In this document: one piece after another, positions 14,005 to 26,000 of the stretch
Layout: every line of letters starts with the position of its first letter
Numbering within the stretch: the stretch's first letter is position 1
Source of the DNA: Isoperla grammatica
Lineage: Eukaryota; Arthropoda; Insecta; Plecoptera; Perlodidae
Direction of reading: 5' to 3'
Length of the DNA stretch: 64,000 nt
Assembly: GCA_945910005.1 (NCBI GenBank)
Contig: OX246739.1
Coordinates: 5,920,001-5,984,000, forward strand
Notes under the pieces: generated by a model
Databases searched by the model: none
The model's input: the letters and a program-made list of their open reading frames with translations, nothing else
What the model was told of the DNA's origin: nothing
Program-made: the position numbers and the translations under genes

Positions 14005-16519
14005 CGCCGGGCACACTCTGATGTACGACCGGTACAGTCCGAGGAGAGAGTTGTCCGGAGTTAAGCGACACGCGACGGGGTCACCACATTGTACGGTGAC
14101 CTCGTTGATGATGCTGCAATGCATGGCGTGTATTGTGTAGTTCGTTCTGTAGAGGTAGAATATGTCGTGATGGAGTTCGTGAAGGTGGATTTTGAGGTTT
14201 TCATTTTTATTCTCACTAGTTTATGATGATAAATGTGTTTGGTTACTGAAAGGAACACTTATTTGGGGCTATTCAGGCAAATACCAGAAATTAACCAACT
14301 GGTCCAACTGTGACTAGGAATTATACTCGGGTGGGCGTTCGTATTGAACAAAGACTGTAATATATAACCCTGTCGAGTTGGTCTTGAATGTCTGCGAAGG
14401 AAAATCTCACATCAATTGACTGTTCAAAGGCTAAAACATCTCAAACGTAAATAACGAGATAGAAAATAAAAATTATATGCGGAAATTTTCAGTTCCACCA
14501 ATTTTCATACCCACGATGGGTATTATTACTACCCAAGCTGCCCATACTACCCATACTACCAAGATGTGGCCCCATTATTAATTCCTAAGCTGATTTCCAA
14601 AGGTTAAAATGTTCACCCAATAGGTGATGAGTTATTTGGTTTTTGTTTTCTACTCGGCGCCTCCACCAACCATCCTTTGTTGCAAGTTCAATATTGCGCA
14701 TGCAAGTGAATTATGCATCATACTTTGTTGTACGCACTGTACGCACTCTGTCTGCTGTACACTGCTCTGGTGTACTCAAAGAATATTCTGTTTTTGAAGT
14801 TCTTTTTTTCCCGCGTGAAGGATGCATTTTCAATCACATTTATATTTATATTTTAAGAGTACATTTATATTTGATAAGAAGTAGTCCTACCTACCACTTT
14901 TACATATCATCTTTATTTAATTTTTTTAACTTTTTTCCCATAACTTCTTCAATGTTAACGTTTGAACATTTATCAGTAAGACAGTGTACAACAATTACAA
15001 AATGTTCACAGAATATCAGAAAATAATGTGGTTTTGAAGAATGAATATTGTATGAGTGACGCGAGTTTGATTTAAGCTCCATAAAGCGTTGATAAAACAT
15101 GTAATTCATAAATGTTTTATTTACCAAACGTTTGACGTAATCGGCGTTTTCACAATGAAAGAGCGGGAATGAGAATATATCAAACTCATTATACAGAAAT
15201 GGAATTATGAACATTTTACATAAAAATAGATGGTTGACATTTCTAGATGCAGAACTGACGGTTAATTGTGAATAAATAACTAATTATACACTTCGTGCTT
15301 ACAGATATAAATTTAGGAATATTAACTACTTAATGAGTCCACAGAAGCGTTCACTTTGTAACGGAGAAAACATTTGAAAATAGCTTAGCTAGAATTACTG
15401 AGGCGGGAATCGAAACCTAGACCACCAAAATAAAATATTCCTCCGGGTGTCGAGTAAAACATTTATTTGACACTACAACGTTTGACTCAGAAACGTAGAC
15501 ATTGCCGGTACCTACATGTGGAGAGAGTAACTACATCTTTTCGATCGTCGGCAAGTGTGCTGCATAGCTTCTGTCTTTCGCCGTCAGATAGTAACACTAC
15601 CTTGACCAAATGCATAGTCTCTACTTCACTTTGAGCAACACTGTGTATATTTAACTTTTTATATTTTATGCTATGCTTTGGTGTACAAAAAGAATATTCT
15701 GTTTTTGTCGTTGTTTTTTCATAATAAAAATAAAAACCTTTACGATCAAGTCAAAGTGGAGTTTCAAGTACATACTCTGCATGAGTGCATGTTGCCCATA
15801 TACCACCTCTGTCAAGAATATACATAGGAATTACAATTGATTGATTGGTTGATTGGTTGATATTTTGAATTCTAGATAATGTTATCCCATCCCTACATTT
15901 CTCACCCAAAGGTTGTCGGTTCTATCTAACTTTGTTACCAGGGTCTTAGAATATCTAGCCTTAGGGTACGTAGGGTTGGATATTCTAAGCCAGGGTAGGG
16001 CAAACCAGGGATGTGGGAACTATTTTTTTTAGTGGGGCCAGGGGCGGGGGGGTGTCTGCTAGGATTGCCATATTTCAAAATGAAGACGGCGGGACAAGTG
16101 ACCAGGCAAAAATAGAAGCCCCCAACCACAGCACTGCAGGCCAAATTTTTTAAATTTAGGGGTTTGGAGTGATTTCTGAGCTTTCAGAAAAAAAAATCGG
16201 ACCGAATGAAATACTGAAATACTGTCGCTTGTGTAGTGCAAAAAAATGATGATGACCTAACATTAATTAGCAAGTGACACTCATATCCCCACTTTCTGGT
16301 TTGATTGCCCCAGTGGTGGGTCGAGCTAACAAGTGGGGGAGGGGGGGGGGGGAGTTTCCTTCCATCCCCCCCATTTCTACACCCCTGATGCAGACCAAAT
16401 ACTCGGACAAAAAAAATAATCCCCCAAGTAATGTATAATAACAAGAATTACCCAAGATACACCGGAGAATGAAAAGTATCTGGAAGCAATTATTGGAAGT
16501 ACGGATGTTGGTAAAATAG

Positions 16520-16675
16520 CACAGGACCCAATTCCAAAATTAGCCATGTTGTCGTGTTTTGTTTCGGACAAACATTGAATGTGCACCAATCAAAGAAAGA
16601 TACAACAATGGAGTTGCCTAGCAACACGTTGTTTGTCTGCGTGTGATGTCACAACCTCCTCAATTGGGTCCTGTG
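16520..16675. repeat. 14-bp inverted repeat flanking about 130 bp
   Basis: CACAGGACCCAATT at 16520-16533 and AATTGGGTCCTGTG at 16662-16675 are exact reverse complements. They may be the ends of a small worn DNA element. Confidence 0.4.
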
Positions 16676-17194
16676 ACGTGGTAACGTATGGCCAGTGCCC
16701 GGTACAGTGATTTGGTGGGTAATTTTAAATGTAGTTGCGTAGATTAGGGGAGGGGGAGGATTAGAGGAGGTCCTTTCATGTCACTAAGAATTATTTATTG
16801 TACTGCCTTGACGACGAATTTTATTTAAAATTCAAGCGCCCATCTAACGGGAAAATTTAGAAAATAATATGCTAGAAATAATTATTTGAGATAGAATGTA
16901 GGCCTGTGACAGTTTTTTTCACTCTTCAAAAATAGTAACTTTTTCCTTTATTTCTTGCTTGTCTACAAGTGAATTTTTATAGCATAGGCCTCAATTGAGC
17001 AGGAAGTGACGACACATACACTAGTTGAGCGCGCGATCTATTGGTTACTCGCGGAACTAGGATCGCCTTAGCCCGCGATTCGGACATATTTCAAATGTCT
17101 GTCATAACAGAGGATGGCGACTGCGAGTGTTTACGTTTGGTTTACGTTGTCCAACTGGCTTAAAACGACATGCCTTGAACGTGCGTGAACAATG

Positions 17195-17307
17195 CGCCCA
17201 TTGTTACCAAGGTAACAGTTGTTTCCATGTTATTTCCCATAAACAAAACGAATCCATAGCAACAATGGGTGCCCCTAGGTGTAGGGGCCGACTATGAATT
17301 CCAACCT
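17195..17307. mobile_element. 149-bp MITE family, copy 2, left arm truncated
   Basis: Over its 113 bp it differs from the 55-kb copy at about one base, but it lacks the first about 36 bp of the left arm. The 14-bp palindrome is at 17203-17216. The near identity indicates recent spread. Confidence 0.8.
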
Positions 17308-18079
17308 AAGACATCAGTCAACACTCTAACGAACAGATGGCTGGAATGGAGATGACTGAAGAGATGAAAGAGATGGCTCATTTGTCTCTTCTCTATCTAC
17401 TATTTATTTTAATATCAGTACCGCTGTACCAACTTTCATATTTTTTTTGTTTTATCTATTTTCTAAAATAATTTCTACCATCTCCGTCCATCTTCAAATA
17501 TTTTTCACAAATTCATCCAGAAAAATACGCTCACACACAAATTCATCTTATGTAAGCATTCCTCGATTGACAGTTTACTGCCATAAGCAATACATAATAA
17601 TTTATAAACAAACCTATTATCAGAATAAAAATAAATAAAAAATAAATAATAAGCCAGTATTTATTATATATCATAATGCAATGTAAATTTTTCTAACTTT
17701 AATCCCTTACATGCCATGTTTAATGCCAAATATGGAAAATATTCAATGCACTGTATAGGCCTACTGTGTAATGTAATCGATGAATAAAGTTATTTTGATT
17801 TGAAAATAGAGGGTTATCCAGGACTGGCGTAAGGAAAGATTCATTGAAAGGTACAGCCTGTGGTACTCGCTTGTCAACTGGTTCCTAGCCCTGTGGCCTA
17901 CGCCCATTCATTTGATTTTTGACAATTAAATGCAGGAAGCTGGGCTTCTGGGTGCGCGACAATTTGCACAGTGAACGTGGCAGCGCATCTGGCGTGACAC
18001 TAAACACGGCAAGCGCGCAATTGTTCAAGCCATATAAAATACAATTTATAACAACTTACTTCATTCGAAGAGGTGCATA

Positions 18080-18570
18080 TCGAAGCAGGCGCGTAGGAAG
18101 GGGGGGGGGGAATGGGGGGAGGTTCCCCCATACTTTTTCCTGTGACCCACCTAATTTAGCGTTTTAGGCACATCCCGACATCCAATACGGTACCACACGG
18201 ATACCCGTTAAACATTCACCAACTTATTTCATATTTCACCTGTGAATAATAATTGTAAAAACACAGAGGGCCCCACGCCCCAGAGAAAGCCAAGATCTTT
18301 GTCACAAGATACATTTCCTCTGCCTTTGTTTGCACTTTGTAGCATTACAAAATAAAAGCGAATGGGTGCTTCATGGTCAGTGGCGTAATTAGGGAAGGGG
18401 CGGGTTAAGACCCTCAAAACGTATTTATTTAAGCATAAAACTCGAAAAATAACTAATATAGCAAGAAAATTATTCGCCTTCGGCGAAAAGGCCTCCGGCG
18501 GCTGGGGCTCCACCCCAGACCCCGCGAGTTGTTCGCGCTCACAATTCTCCCCCCCCACTTGATTTGGAGT
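18080..18570. repeat. Low-complexity GC-rich dispersed repeat
   Basis: Holds AGGCGCGTAGGAAGG followed by G-rich tracts, and a GCCTTCGGCGAAAAGGCC block next to GGGGCTCCACCCCAGACCCC. GCCTTCGGC-type blocks of this kind are common repeats in marine invertebrate genomes (general knowledge). The long minus frame here is a mixture of this repeat and the THAP relic. Confidence 0.5.
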
Positions 18571-18587
18571 TCCTACGCGCCTGTGTC

Positions 18588-18800
18588 GAAGGAATAGGAC
18601 AGGATAGTCGTCTGAAGGCCTAACATTCACGAAGTGTTTGGAGCTGTATGTATCCTTCTTCGCACACTTTGTGGTAAACCCTGTCCTTCCACATGCTCGG
18701 ACCCACCTTTCACACAGCACCATATATTCATATGTGGCTTCGGAAACCGTACAAAGGTCACTCCACTGCTCCGGCATAACCCATAAGCACAGTGCTTTGT
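18588..18800 (-). pseudogene. Broken THAP-type zinc-finger segment
   Basis: Read on the minus strand, one frame gives an N-terminal THAP-like piece (MPATKHCAYGLCRS then GVTFVRFPKPHMN, from about 18805 down to 18715). A second frame continues with RWVRACGR, DTYSSKHFV and RPSDDYPVL, down to about 18588. Together they follow the order of a C2CH THAP domain: C-x4-C, the FPKP segment, RWI-ACGR, the SKHF segment with its zinc-binding His, and the trailing P-x-x-YP. The frame changes near 18706-18715, and the Cys expected just before SKHF is missing (YSSKHF). I see no downstream transposase or other domain: the frame runs into a low-complexity repeat after 18588. THAP domains of this type are common in P-element-like and other animal transposon proteins, so this is most likely a mobile-element relic. 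It lies just upstream of DDX49 and is unlikely to be functional. Confidence 0.6.
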
Positions 18801-18858
18801 GGCCGGCATGTTTGTTGTGACTGTCCGCACGAGTTGTACTACGCGCGCGAATGACCAC

Positions 18859-18896
18859 TATCGATATGATAAAGATGGCCGCTGCATATATCGATA
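18859..18896. promoter_or_regulatory. Candidate DDX49 promoter cluster: two TATCGATA motifs around a YY1-like site
   Basis: TATCGATA occurs at 18859-18866 and again at 18889-18896. Between them, AAGATGGCCGC at 18872-18882 matches the YY1 consensus. The cluster lies about 330 bp upstream of the DDX49 start codon. TATCGATA is the DREF/DRE core in insects, and YY1 sites are frequent in animal housekeeping promoters; use of either site here is inference. Confidence 0.4.
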
Positions 18897-19224
18897 GCTA
18901 AAAATAGAATCCAGGCCTATGCTATTTAAGACGATACCGGAAAAAAATGTGATATAGTTTGTAATGACGAAACCAATCTCTGTAACGAACACAGGTGAAT
19001 AAATTGAACTTAAACTTGAACTTGAATATGATAAATCAACACTTGAATTTTAATGGGCTTCAAGAAAAATTTACTGGAAGAATAATTCAGAATACAACAA
19101 ACACAACAAAAAATAAGGTTGGCAACACACTTGTTAACAAATTTAGGAGTTGGCATTATTGTTAGCACATGCACAATATGGCTGCGTACATGAATAGTTG
19201 ACAGCAAATATATTATTTTGCAAA

Positions 19225-22200
19225 ATGGACGAAGTAAATTCATTTGCTGACCTAAAGTTGAACTCTTGGATTGTAAGACAGTGTGAAGGAATAGGTGAGT
19301 TGCTGTCTATCTCTCATCTCATGTAGCTTGAGGTCATGAGCATGTACAAATGTTTTAAGCCGTTGACCCACGGGTTGAGGTTATAATCCCCTAGGCCTAG
19401 CCTAGCCCACAACGTCAACACGTGGGCTTAGGTTTAGCAATTCAAAGTATTATACATACCATATTATTAAGGTGTTCTCCTAATATTGATTGTAGTTTTG
19501 TTAGCCTAGGCCTAGGCCTACCTAGGCTGGGCCGTATGCCAGACCTTTCAGATAAGATAAGATAAGATTTAACACTTAAAGGCTGCAAATGGGCCACAAC
19601 TACCCGGTGGCAACCTATCCAAACCTCCCCCCTCCCCCATCACCTCCTTTTCGTCAATCTATTTAGGCCTAAACCTTTCCAACAAGCCCCTATATATCTG
19701 CAGAAAACTTTCCCACATTTCATTTACTCCCACATCCCTACTAGACCACTCTTCATACAATACCAGTAACTCCCTTTGCAAACCCTGAACATCAGCTCTA
19801 TCATATCTCCATATTGTCTTGTCCCTACTTTCGCTATTATTTCCCTGCCTTCCCTCCAACCCACTACCTAGTGCTAACTCTACTATTGGGGCCCTATGAT
19901 CGCTCATTCCCTCTACTACCTCCGAGTGAACCCATGCCTCCTCCGGCCTTACTAATATTACATCTAAAATGTTATTCCTCCCCTCCCCACAAATCCTCGT
20001 CCTCTCTCCTACCGTTTGCACTAACCTCTCATTAATAAGCTTACAGGCCCATTCCTGCCTTCTGCCTCCCAGATCCTCCCTCCCCCCATCTGGCAACCCA
20101 TCCAGACATGCATAGGCGTATGTGTAGGCCTAGGCCTACGCCAAGGCTAAGTCTATAGCCCTACATGGACACAATTCTGTTCGTATGCTCAGATTTTTAC
20201 AGCTGGGCCTAGCCTACAAGTCTAGGCCCGGGTCTATCTAGCTGCCCGGGGTGAGACTGAATTGCGACAAATAGAAGTAGGCCTAGGCCTACGGCAGATG
20301 TATTTTATGCCTAGAGGCCTAGGCCTTAAGTCTTCAGTAAGCAAAGGCGAGAGTACTCTGTTTATTCTGTGTAATTTACTAAAAAATCTACAAATCTCTA
20401 AATTAAGGGTTCCATAAGATTGATGGTAGGCCTAGACATTTCCATAAATTTCCACAGCCCACCTGTGTGTAAGCCCTGGGCCTAGGCCTAGCACAAGAAA
20501 TTATGAAGGTCTCGTTGCAAGAACTGACATCGTAAAGATGGTTGTAGCCTATATGATCTGTAGTGTTTTAAATCTACCTAGGCCTAGTTATGAATGAATT
20601 ATGTTAACAGCTATGTTTTATGCTATCACAGTAAAATCAAAGCGTTAATAAACAAGTTGTTTACTATCTAGCAAGACATTAACTCATTACGCTAATGACA
20701 CACATCGGCCTACCGACTTTGCGACTTGGTGTCTGTGTCTTATATGAATCTATTATTATTTCAGGTCTTCGGAAACCCACACCGATTCAGGCAAACTGTA
20801 TTCCTCACATACTAGCAGGAGAAGACTGTATTGGTGCTGCCAAAACAGGCAGTGGCAAAACCTTAGCTTTTGCTTTGCCCATATTGCAAAAGCTTTGCGA
20901 AGATCCGTACGGGATATTTGCTCTTGTTCTCACACCTACGAGGGAGTTAGCATACCAGATTGCAGATCAGTTTGCCGTCATTGGCAGGGCAATCAACTTG
21001 AAGCACTGCGTTGTTGTCGGCGGGATGGATATGGTTACTCAAGGACAGGAATTGGCTCGGAAACCTCATCTTGTTATTGCCACACCGGGACGGTTGTCTG
21101 ATCATCTGGACAGCTGTGATACTTTTACACTAAAGAAAATAAAATTTCTTGTGATGGATGAAGCTGATAGGTTATTAGAAGGCACTTTTGACCAACAAAT
21201 AAAGACTATATTTGCTGCCCTTCCAGCATCTAAACAAACATTGTTATTCAGTGCAACCATTACTGATACTCTTGAAAAAGTCAAAGAAGTTGCTACAAAG
21301 AAAGTTTTCCTGTACGAAGCGCCGGCCGAAATAGCCACCGTTGAACAGCTAAAACAGTTTTACGTGTTGTGTCCATTTGGTGTAAAAGACAGTTATTTGG
21401 TGGAGACTATACGCTTGTTTAGAAAAGATCGACCCACGGGGTCAATAATGATTTTTACGGACACTTGCAAAAACTGTCAGTTACTATCAATGACACTGAA
21501 TGAAGTTGGATTTGAAAATATGTCTCTTCACTCCATGATGTCTCAAAAGCAACGACTTGCTACTTTGGCTAGTTTCAAATCGAGCGTTATAAAAATTCTA
21601 ATTGCGACTGACGTAGCCAGCAGAGGTAAGTTATATCTTTGGTCTGTGTAATGTAAAGTGACATTCAGATGACATGACATAGGCCTAGCTATCAAGGTTC
21701 ACATCGCGGATTTGCATGGCAATGGATGTGGACTGTGTTGGTTCTTCATAAATCCAAGGGGATGTGCTTAAGCCTTTGTATGGAAAGTCTAAATTTCACA
21801 TGGACTATGAGCATAGATTCCCCCTTCACATCTTGTGCTTCAAGTTTTATTGTTTTCAACTTTTCATTATAAAGTATAAACACTAGTGTAGGTGTACGCT
21901 TTCTACTTTATTTCAAATTAGCTAGTTAACAGTATTAAAAATAATGTTTTTACTTTGGCATTCTAGGTTTGCACAAAATCAATTGAGCTGTCAGGTACTG
22001 TAGTTACATATTGAGTCAAGATAATATGAAGGTACCTTTAGTTTATGCCTACAAGTTTATCGATTCACATTAAAGTCATGTACATTAACCAGGCGGTGAG
22101 GTGGGTGGTACATAGGCGCAGTGAGAGAAAGAGAGAGAGAGAGAAAATGGCACTTAACAAGCCCATTAAGAAAATCATATACAATTTACAGGTTTGGACA

Positions 22201-23060
22201 TCCCAACGGTTGAGCTCGTATTGAACCACACCGTGCCGCAAGTCCCGAAGAGCTACATTCATCGTGTTGGTCGAACTGCACGGGCGGGCCGGGCCGGATC
22301 TGCCATTACGTTGGTACACCCTCGAGACATTCCGTTCTTGCAGGCGATCGAAGACACCATCAATACCAAACTAGTCGAGTACAAGATCAACGGTGAGAGG
22401 AATATCAACTTCTATGTAGGTAGGCTCTACTTAGTCAATCACATTCTAGACTTCTTATGCAGTATTGAACAATAGCATTTAAATGCTATTTTAATTCAAT
22501 TCTTTAAAATGATATTGAGATTGTTAATGTCCCTGAAATTTGAATTAAAGAGTGACTAACACTAACACTAATGTATTAAATTATATTAGAAGTCTAGATG
22601 TTTATTTGAGCATAAACACCTTTCTAAAATAAATATTGTGTAATGTGTATACTACGACCCCTGTAGCTTTTGAATCGCTAGAACGTAGAACCGGAATATT
22701 CAATTCCATCAATATTATATTCAATCCCCAGATGGGTCAAACTTTTATTACAAGTGCTATATCTTCATTATACATGGGTTTGTTTTTTCTTCTGCCAAAT
22801 GTGTAAAATAGTTCTTTGCATTTTCAGATAAAGAAGTGCTGAAGATTATCACTCAAGTTTCTGTAACAAAAAGGGAAGCGGAAATAAAGTTGGACGAAAC
22901 CGATTTCTATGAAAAGAAAATAATAAATAAAAGAAAGACTCTGATTCTTGAGGGGAAAGATCCTGATGAAGAGGAGCGTAAAAGTAAGAAGAAGAAAAAA
23001 CGCGAAAGGAAAACGAGAAAAAGAGAACACGAAGAAAAAATCAAATCGGCTCACGAATAA
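19225..23060 (+). CDS. DDX49: DEAD-box RNA helicase DDX49 (complete, 4 coding exons)
   Basis: ATP-dependent RNA helicase of the DDX49/Dbp8 group, which acts in nucleolar pre-rRNA processing (family knowledge). Coding exons read from the sequence: 19225-19294, 20765-21625, 22192-22392 and 22828-23060. All introns are GT-AG, and the sum is 1365 nt, an intact frame of 454 residues. Motifs in order: Q motif GLRKPTPIQ (24-32), AKTGSGKT (49-56), PTRELA (81-86), GGMD (109-112), TPGR (130-133), DEAD (155-158), SAT (186-188), ATDVASRG (304-311, split by intron 2) and HRVGRTARAG (334-343). A Lys/Arg-rich tail after about residue 425 is typical of the group. Human DDX49 is slightly longer (483 aa). The start is the first ATG of exon 1 (MDEVNSFADLKLNSWIV), matching the family N-terminus. 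For the exon 3 donor I chose GTGAGA at 22393 over a GTAGGT about 26 nt downstream, because only the first joins in frame to give YKINDKEVL, collinear with the family. An AATAAA hexamer overlaps the stop codon. Confidence 0.95.
19380..20610. repeat. Cluster of TAGGCCTA-type palindromes in DDX49 intron 1
   Basis: Many overlapping CCTAGGCCTA/TAGGCCTAC motifs interrupt otherwise ordinary intron sequence. Similar clusters occur at 32390-33060 and 48780-50010. Confidence 0.8.
19550..20100 (-). mobile_element. Internally deleted LINE copy in DDX49 intron 1
   Basis: The first about 115 bp (19550-19665) match the 3' end of the LINE at 51080-52795, including the tail, which is here a GATAA-type repeat at 19553-19568. 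The sequence then jumps to the C-terminal endonuclease part of the same kind of element: on the minus strand INERLVQTVGERTRI, NNILDVILVRPEE and GMSDHRAPIVEL (the Ser-Asp-His block), frame 20096-19659. The whole reverse transcriptase is missing between the two parts, with the junction near 19665. The element is antisense to DDX49 and lies wholly inside intron 1 (19295-20764). Confidence 0.75.
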
Positions 23061-26000
23061 AACACATCGTAAGTAATTGCATTGATTTTCTGAGTATCGA
23101 GTGGAGATAAGAGATACTCAAACTATGAATCACGAAAGCACCAATCAATTATTGACACTTCCCGACAAAGTGATTTGGTCTTGGACGCACAATGCGTTCC
23201 TTCTATTAACTAATTTTGGACACAAATAGGCAAATTACTTATGCAAATAACTAAGAAAGATGTTAATTAAAAATAAAAATAATTTATAATTTTGCAATAT
23301 GAAGCCAGATACTGGTGACAGTTCTCTTCAGTCTGTCGTAGAATTTAAAAACTATCTTGCAGCTTGGGCTAATTAATACTTACTAACCTGCTTATTGTTG
23401 AGGCAAGAATTATAAATAGTTTGAGTGTGTCTGGTCTATAGGGTAACTTCCAAATGCAAATTCCCCTCCATTTACAAAGCAAAACAAATCAAGTGCCCCT
23501 TTTATGTTGTGCCGTTCAATCCATCTTGACGTCACGGCAAGTAATCTGCGATTACTAAGGGAGTTTCTTTATCTTCGTTTATCACTCGCTCATCTCGATT
23601 GCTTTGCTACCCAAAATATGAGCATGAAGCCAAATATGATGATCATGCAATAGGTTAAAACATCAACTTGGAATATGATGTAGAAGGTATTAAAGAAAGT
23701 TTGAGCATTTTATGGTATGTAGTTATTTTATTAATTTACTAAATATTATCAATGATTCCAAAAGTAGACTTACATAAAAGATTACAGATTAGTACTAACT
23801 AGACTGCTGATACAATCTCTGGAAAATACTCTCACTTGATTAACAATTAAAAAAAATCCATTTCCTTACTAAACATTTACAATGAAACATACATTAGACA
23901 TGTAAAGCCCTAGACAAACAGAAAGCATGTTAAAAAAATAAAAAGCATACCTACAACAGCATACCTTTGCTATGACACAAGAAGAAAAAGAGACGACTTC
24001 CAATTGTGCAACCATCTTCAGACTGAAGTGGAATTAAACAGTCATAGCATAGCACTGTCATCTGCTGTTACCGCACCATTAACAACCGACTTCTCAAAGT
24101 GTACGCACAGTCCTGTTGGACAAGCTGATGCCAGTGGGAGGGCACTGCGATCACAAGACAGAATCACAGGCCAGTTATTGGCTATTGTCGAGTATGTAAT
24201 ATTTTCGTAATATGTTTTCAATTGATGTCACACAGGATGTTTTGCCAAAAGTTTCTAAACCAATGTTTTCATTTTAGTACTGAATTATGACGTCTTGTTT
24301 TGCTACATAGTACATTCTCAATTTGTCATCGTTGTCACAAGTCTTTTTACTTGCGTTATTTATTTAATACCTATTGACATTGTATTCGTATAAAAATCGT
24401 ATATAAAACTGATTTAGTGTACAATACATAATGGGAATGCTCTAGGTTAAACATGCTGCTTTCCTGTCTAGGGCTCAAGCTGTCCACAAAGTACAAACCT
24501 TTACATTAATGAGTAGGCCTATATATTTATATAAAAGATACATTTTATAGTAGTACCTTTTGAAGTATGACATTTTAAATTCACACAGTTGACTCATTGA
24601 CATCTGCATAGATAGAGCAGATCAATCAAATAAATAATTGTCAGAAAATATCTTTGTAGTGGTTTAGTTTGTACCAGTTACATATGTAAATTTAGAATTT
24701 GCATGTAAATCACATTGGTTTATGAAAAAAGTTCTTTTAAAGTTATTTCTTTGTATGTTAAATAAATATTCAAGGTCACATGAATATTATGGTGTTGAAC
24801 CCGTCTGAATAAAAGCCACATGTAGCCTATATTTTATTACTTACGTATTCAGTCAAGATGTTTGGTGCCTTGTAGTTTGCACGTGTACATTAAGCCGTAA
24901 TCTCCGATAAAATTGGTTTTCTTAACGTCTAAATTCACCTAACGTCATTAATCCGGGACCCTCGTAACATAACACATGTAGGCGATCTACCCTGCATTCC
25001 CCAAGAACCCAGCTGGGCAATGGATAATAGTGGACAATCTAGGTCACTTTCGAGACAATATAGGTCACTTTCAAGTTTCAACCGTCTTCGAGTTAATATC
25101 AAATAATGATCACGACATAGTATAAGTTGTGTACTTACAGTACAAACCTTTCAAGGTGTGACAAATAAAAAAACTATGATCAATAATACTATCAGAACAC
25201 TCATTGGCTTCTAAGCTTCATGTTAGGAAGCCCCAAAGAGACATCCAGAATAAATGCAGCTTGGCGTGTCACTATATGCCGCAAGTAGCTTACGTTCTGC
25301 CACTCTGGGCGTTACAATTTTATGACATCCTACTTGAAACATATGCTTGATTTACTATCAAAATGGTTTTTATTGAATCAGTAATTGGTTTAATGCAATA
25401 TGATAGCACACAAAATACCTTAGAAGAGGCCTGGTAACTTCAATAGTGAATACAGTTTTAAGGCCAGTAGATCATTTTAGCTAGGTAGTAACATTTATGA
25501 TTTACATTTAAATTTGTATTTAATTTAGTACAGTGAAGATTTGTATGAAGTTTTTGAAATTTACACACAAACACTACAGTACACATACTATGCTCATAAA
25601 GGTTTTTAAAATACAACTTCATACAACGGAGTTTGGAAAACCCATTATCGTAAGCAGTTTTAAAAAATATTAAGTTATTTGTGGCCGGTACAAAACATAC
25701 CAAATTATTACAGGAAAATGCTCCACAATGACATATGAGCATGCTTGTGGAAATAAAAAAAATTATAAAAAGGCAGTTTAAAAAACATGATTTTTTAATG
25801 AATTTCTAAAAGTTAAAAATACAGCTCACTGGGTGAATGTTGATGTGAACTGACAGTCGAAATACAACCGGAAAGTGTTTTAATTTCTATAATAAGAAAC
25901 AAATTATTTATGATTCAGCTTTTAAAAAATAAAAAATACCATGAAAATAAACTTACAATTCTTTTACAAGATGGCTGCATATACGTTACAATACAACCTT

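Larger units (their letters stand above)
11218..17194. other. No gene recognised
   Basis: Mixed sequence with short open frames only. A CpG-richer frame at 12792-13025 (77 codons) and one at 13599-13976 (125 codons) have no recognisable domain or splice pattern. Several short G/C-rich repeat patches lie at 13900-14080 and 16000-16380. Confidence 0.6.

Noticed and set aside
18229..18858. 209-codon minus frame as a real gene
   Set aside because: Only the part at 18588-18715 is THAP-like; the rest is a GC-rich dispersed repeat and unrelated sequence, and the THAP domain is split between frames.
19814..20035. Plus-strand frame rich in Pro/Leu
   Set aside because: Antisense shadow of the LINE endonuclease fragment.
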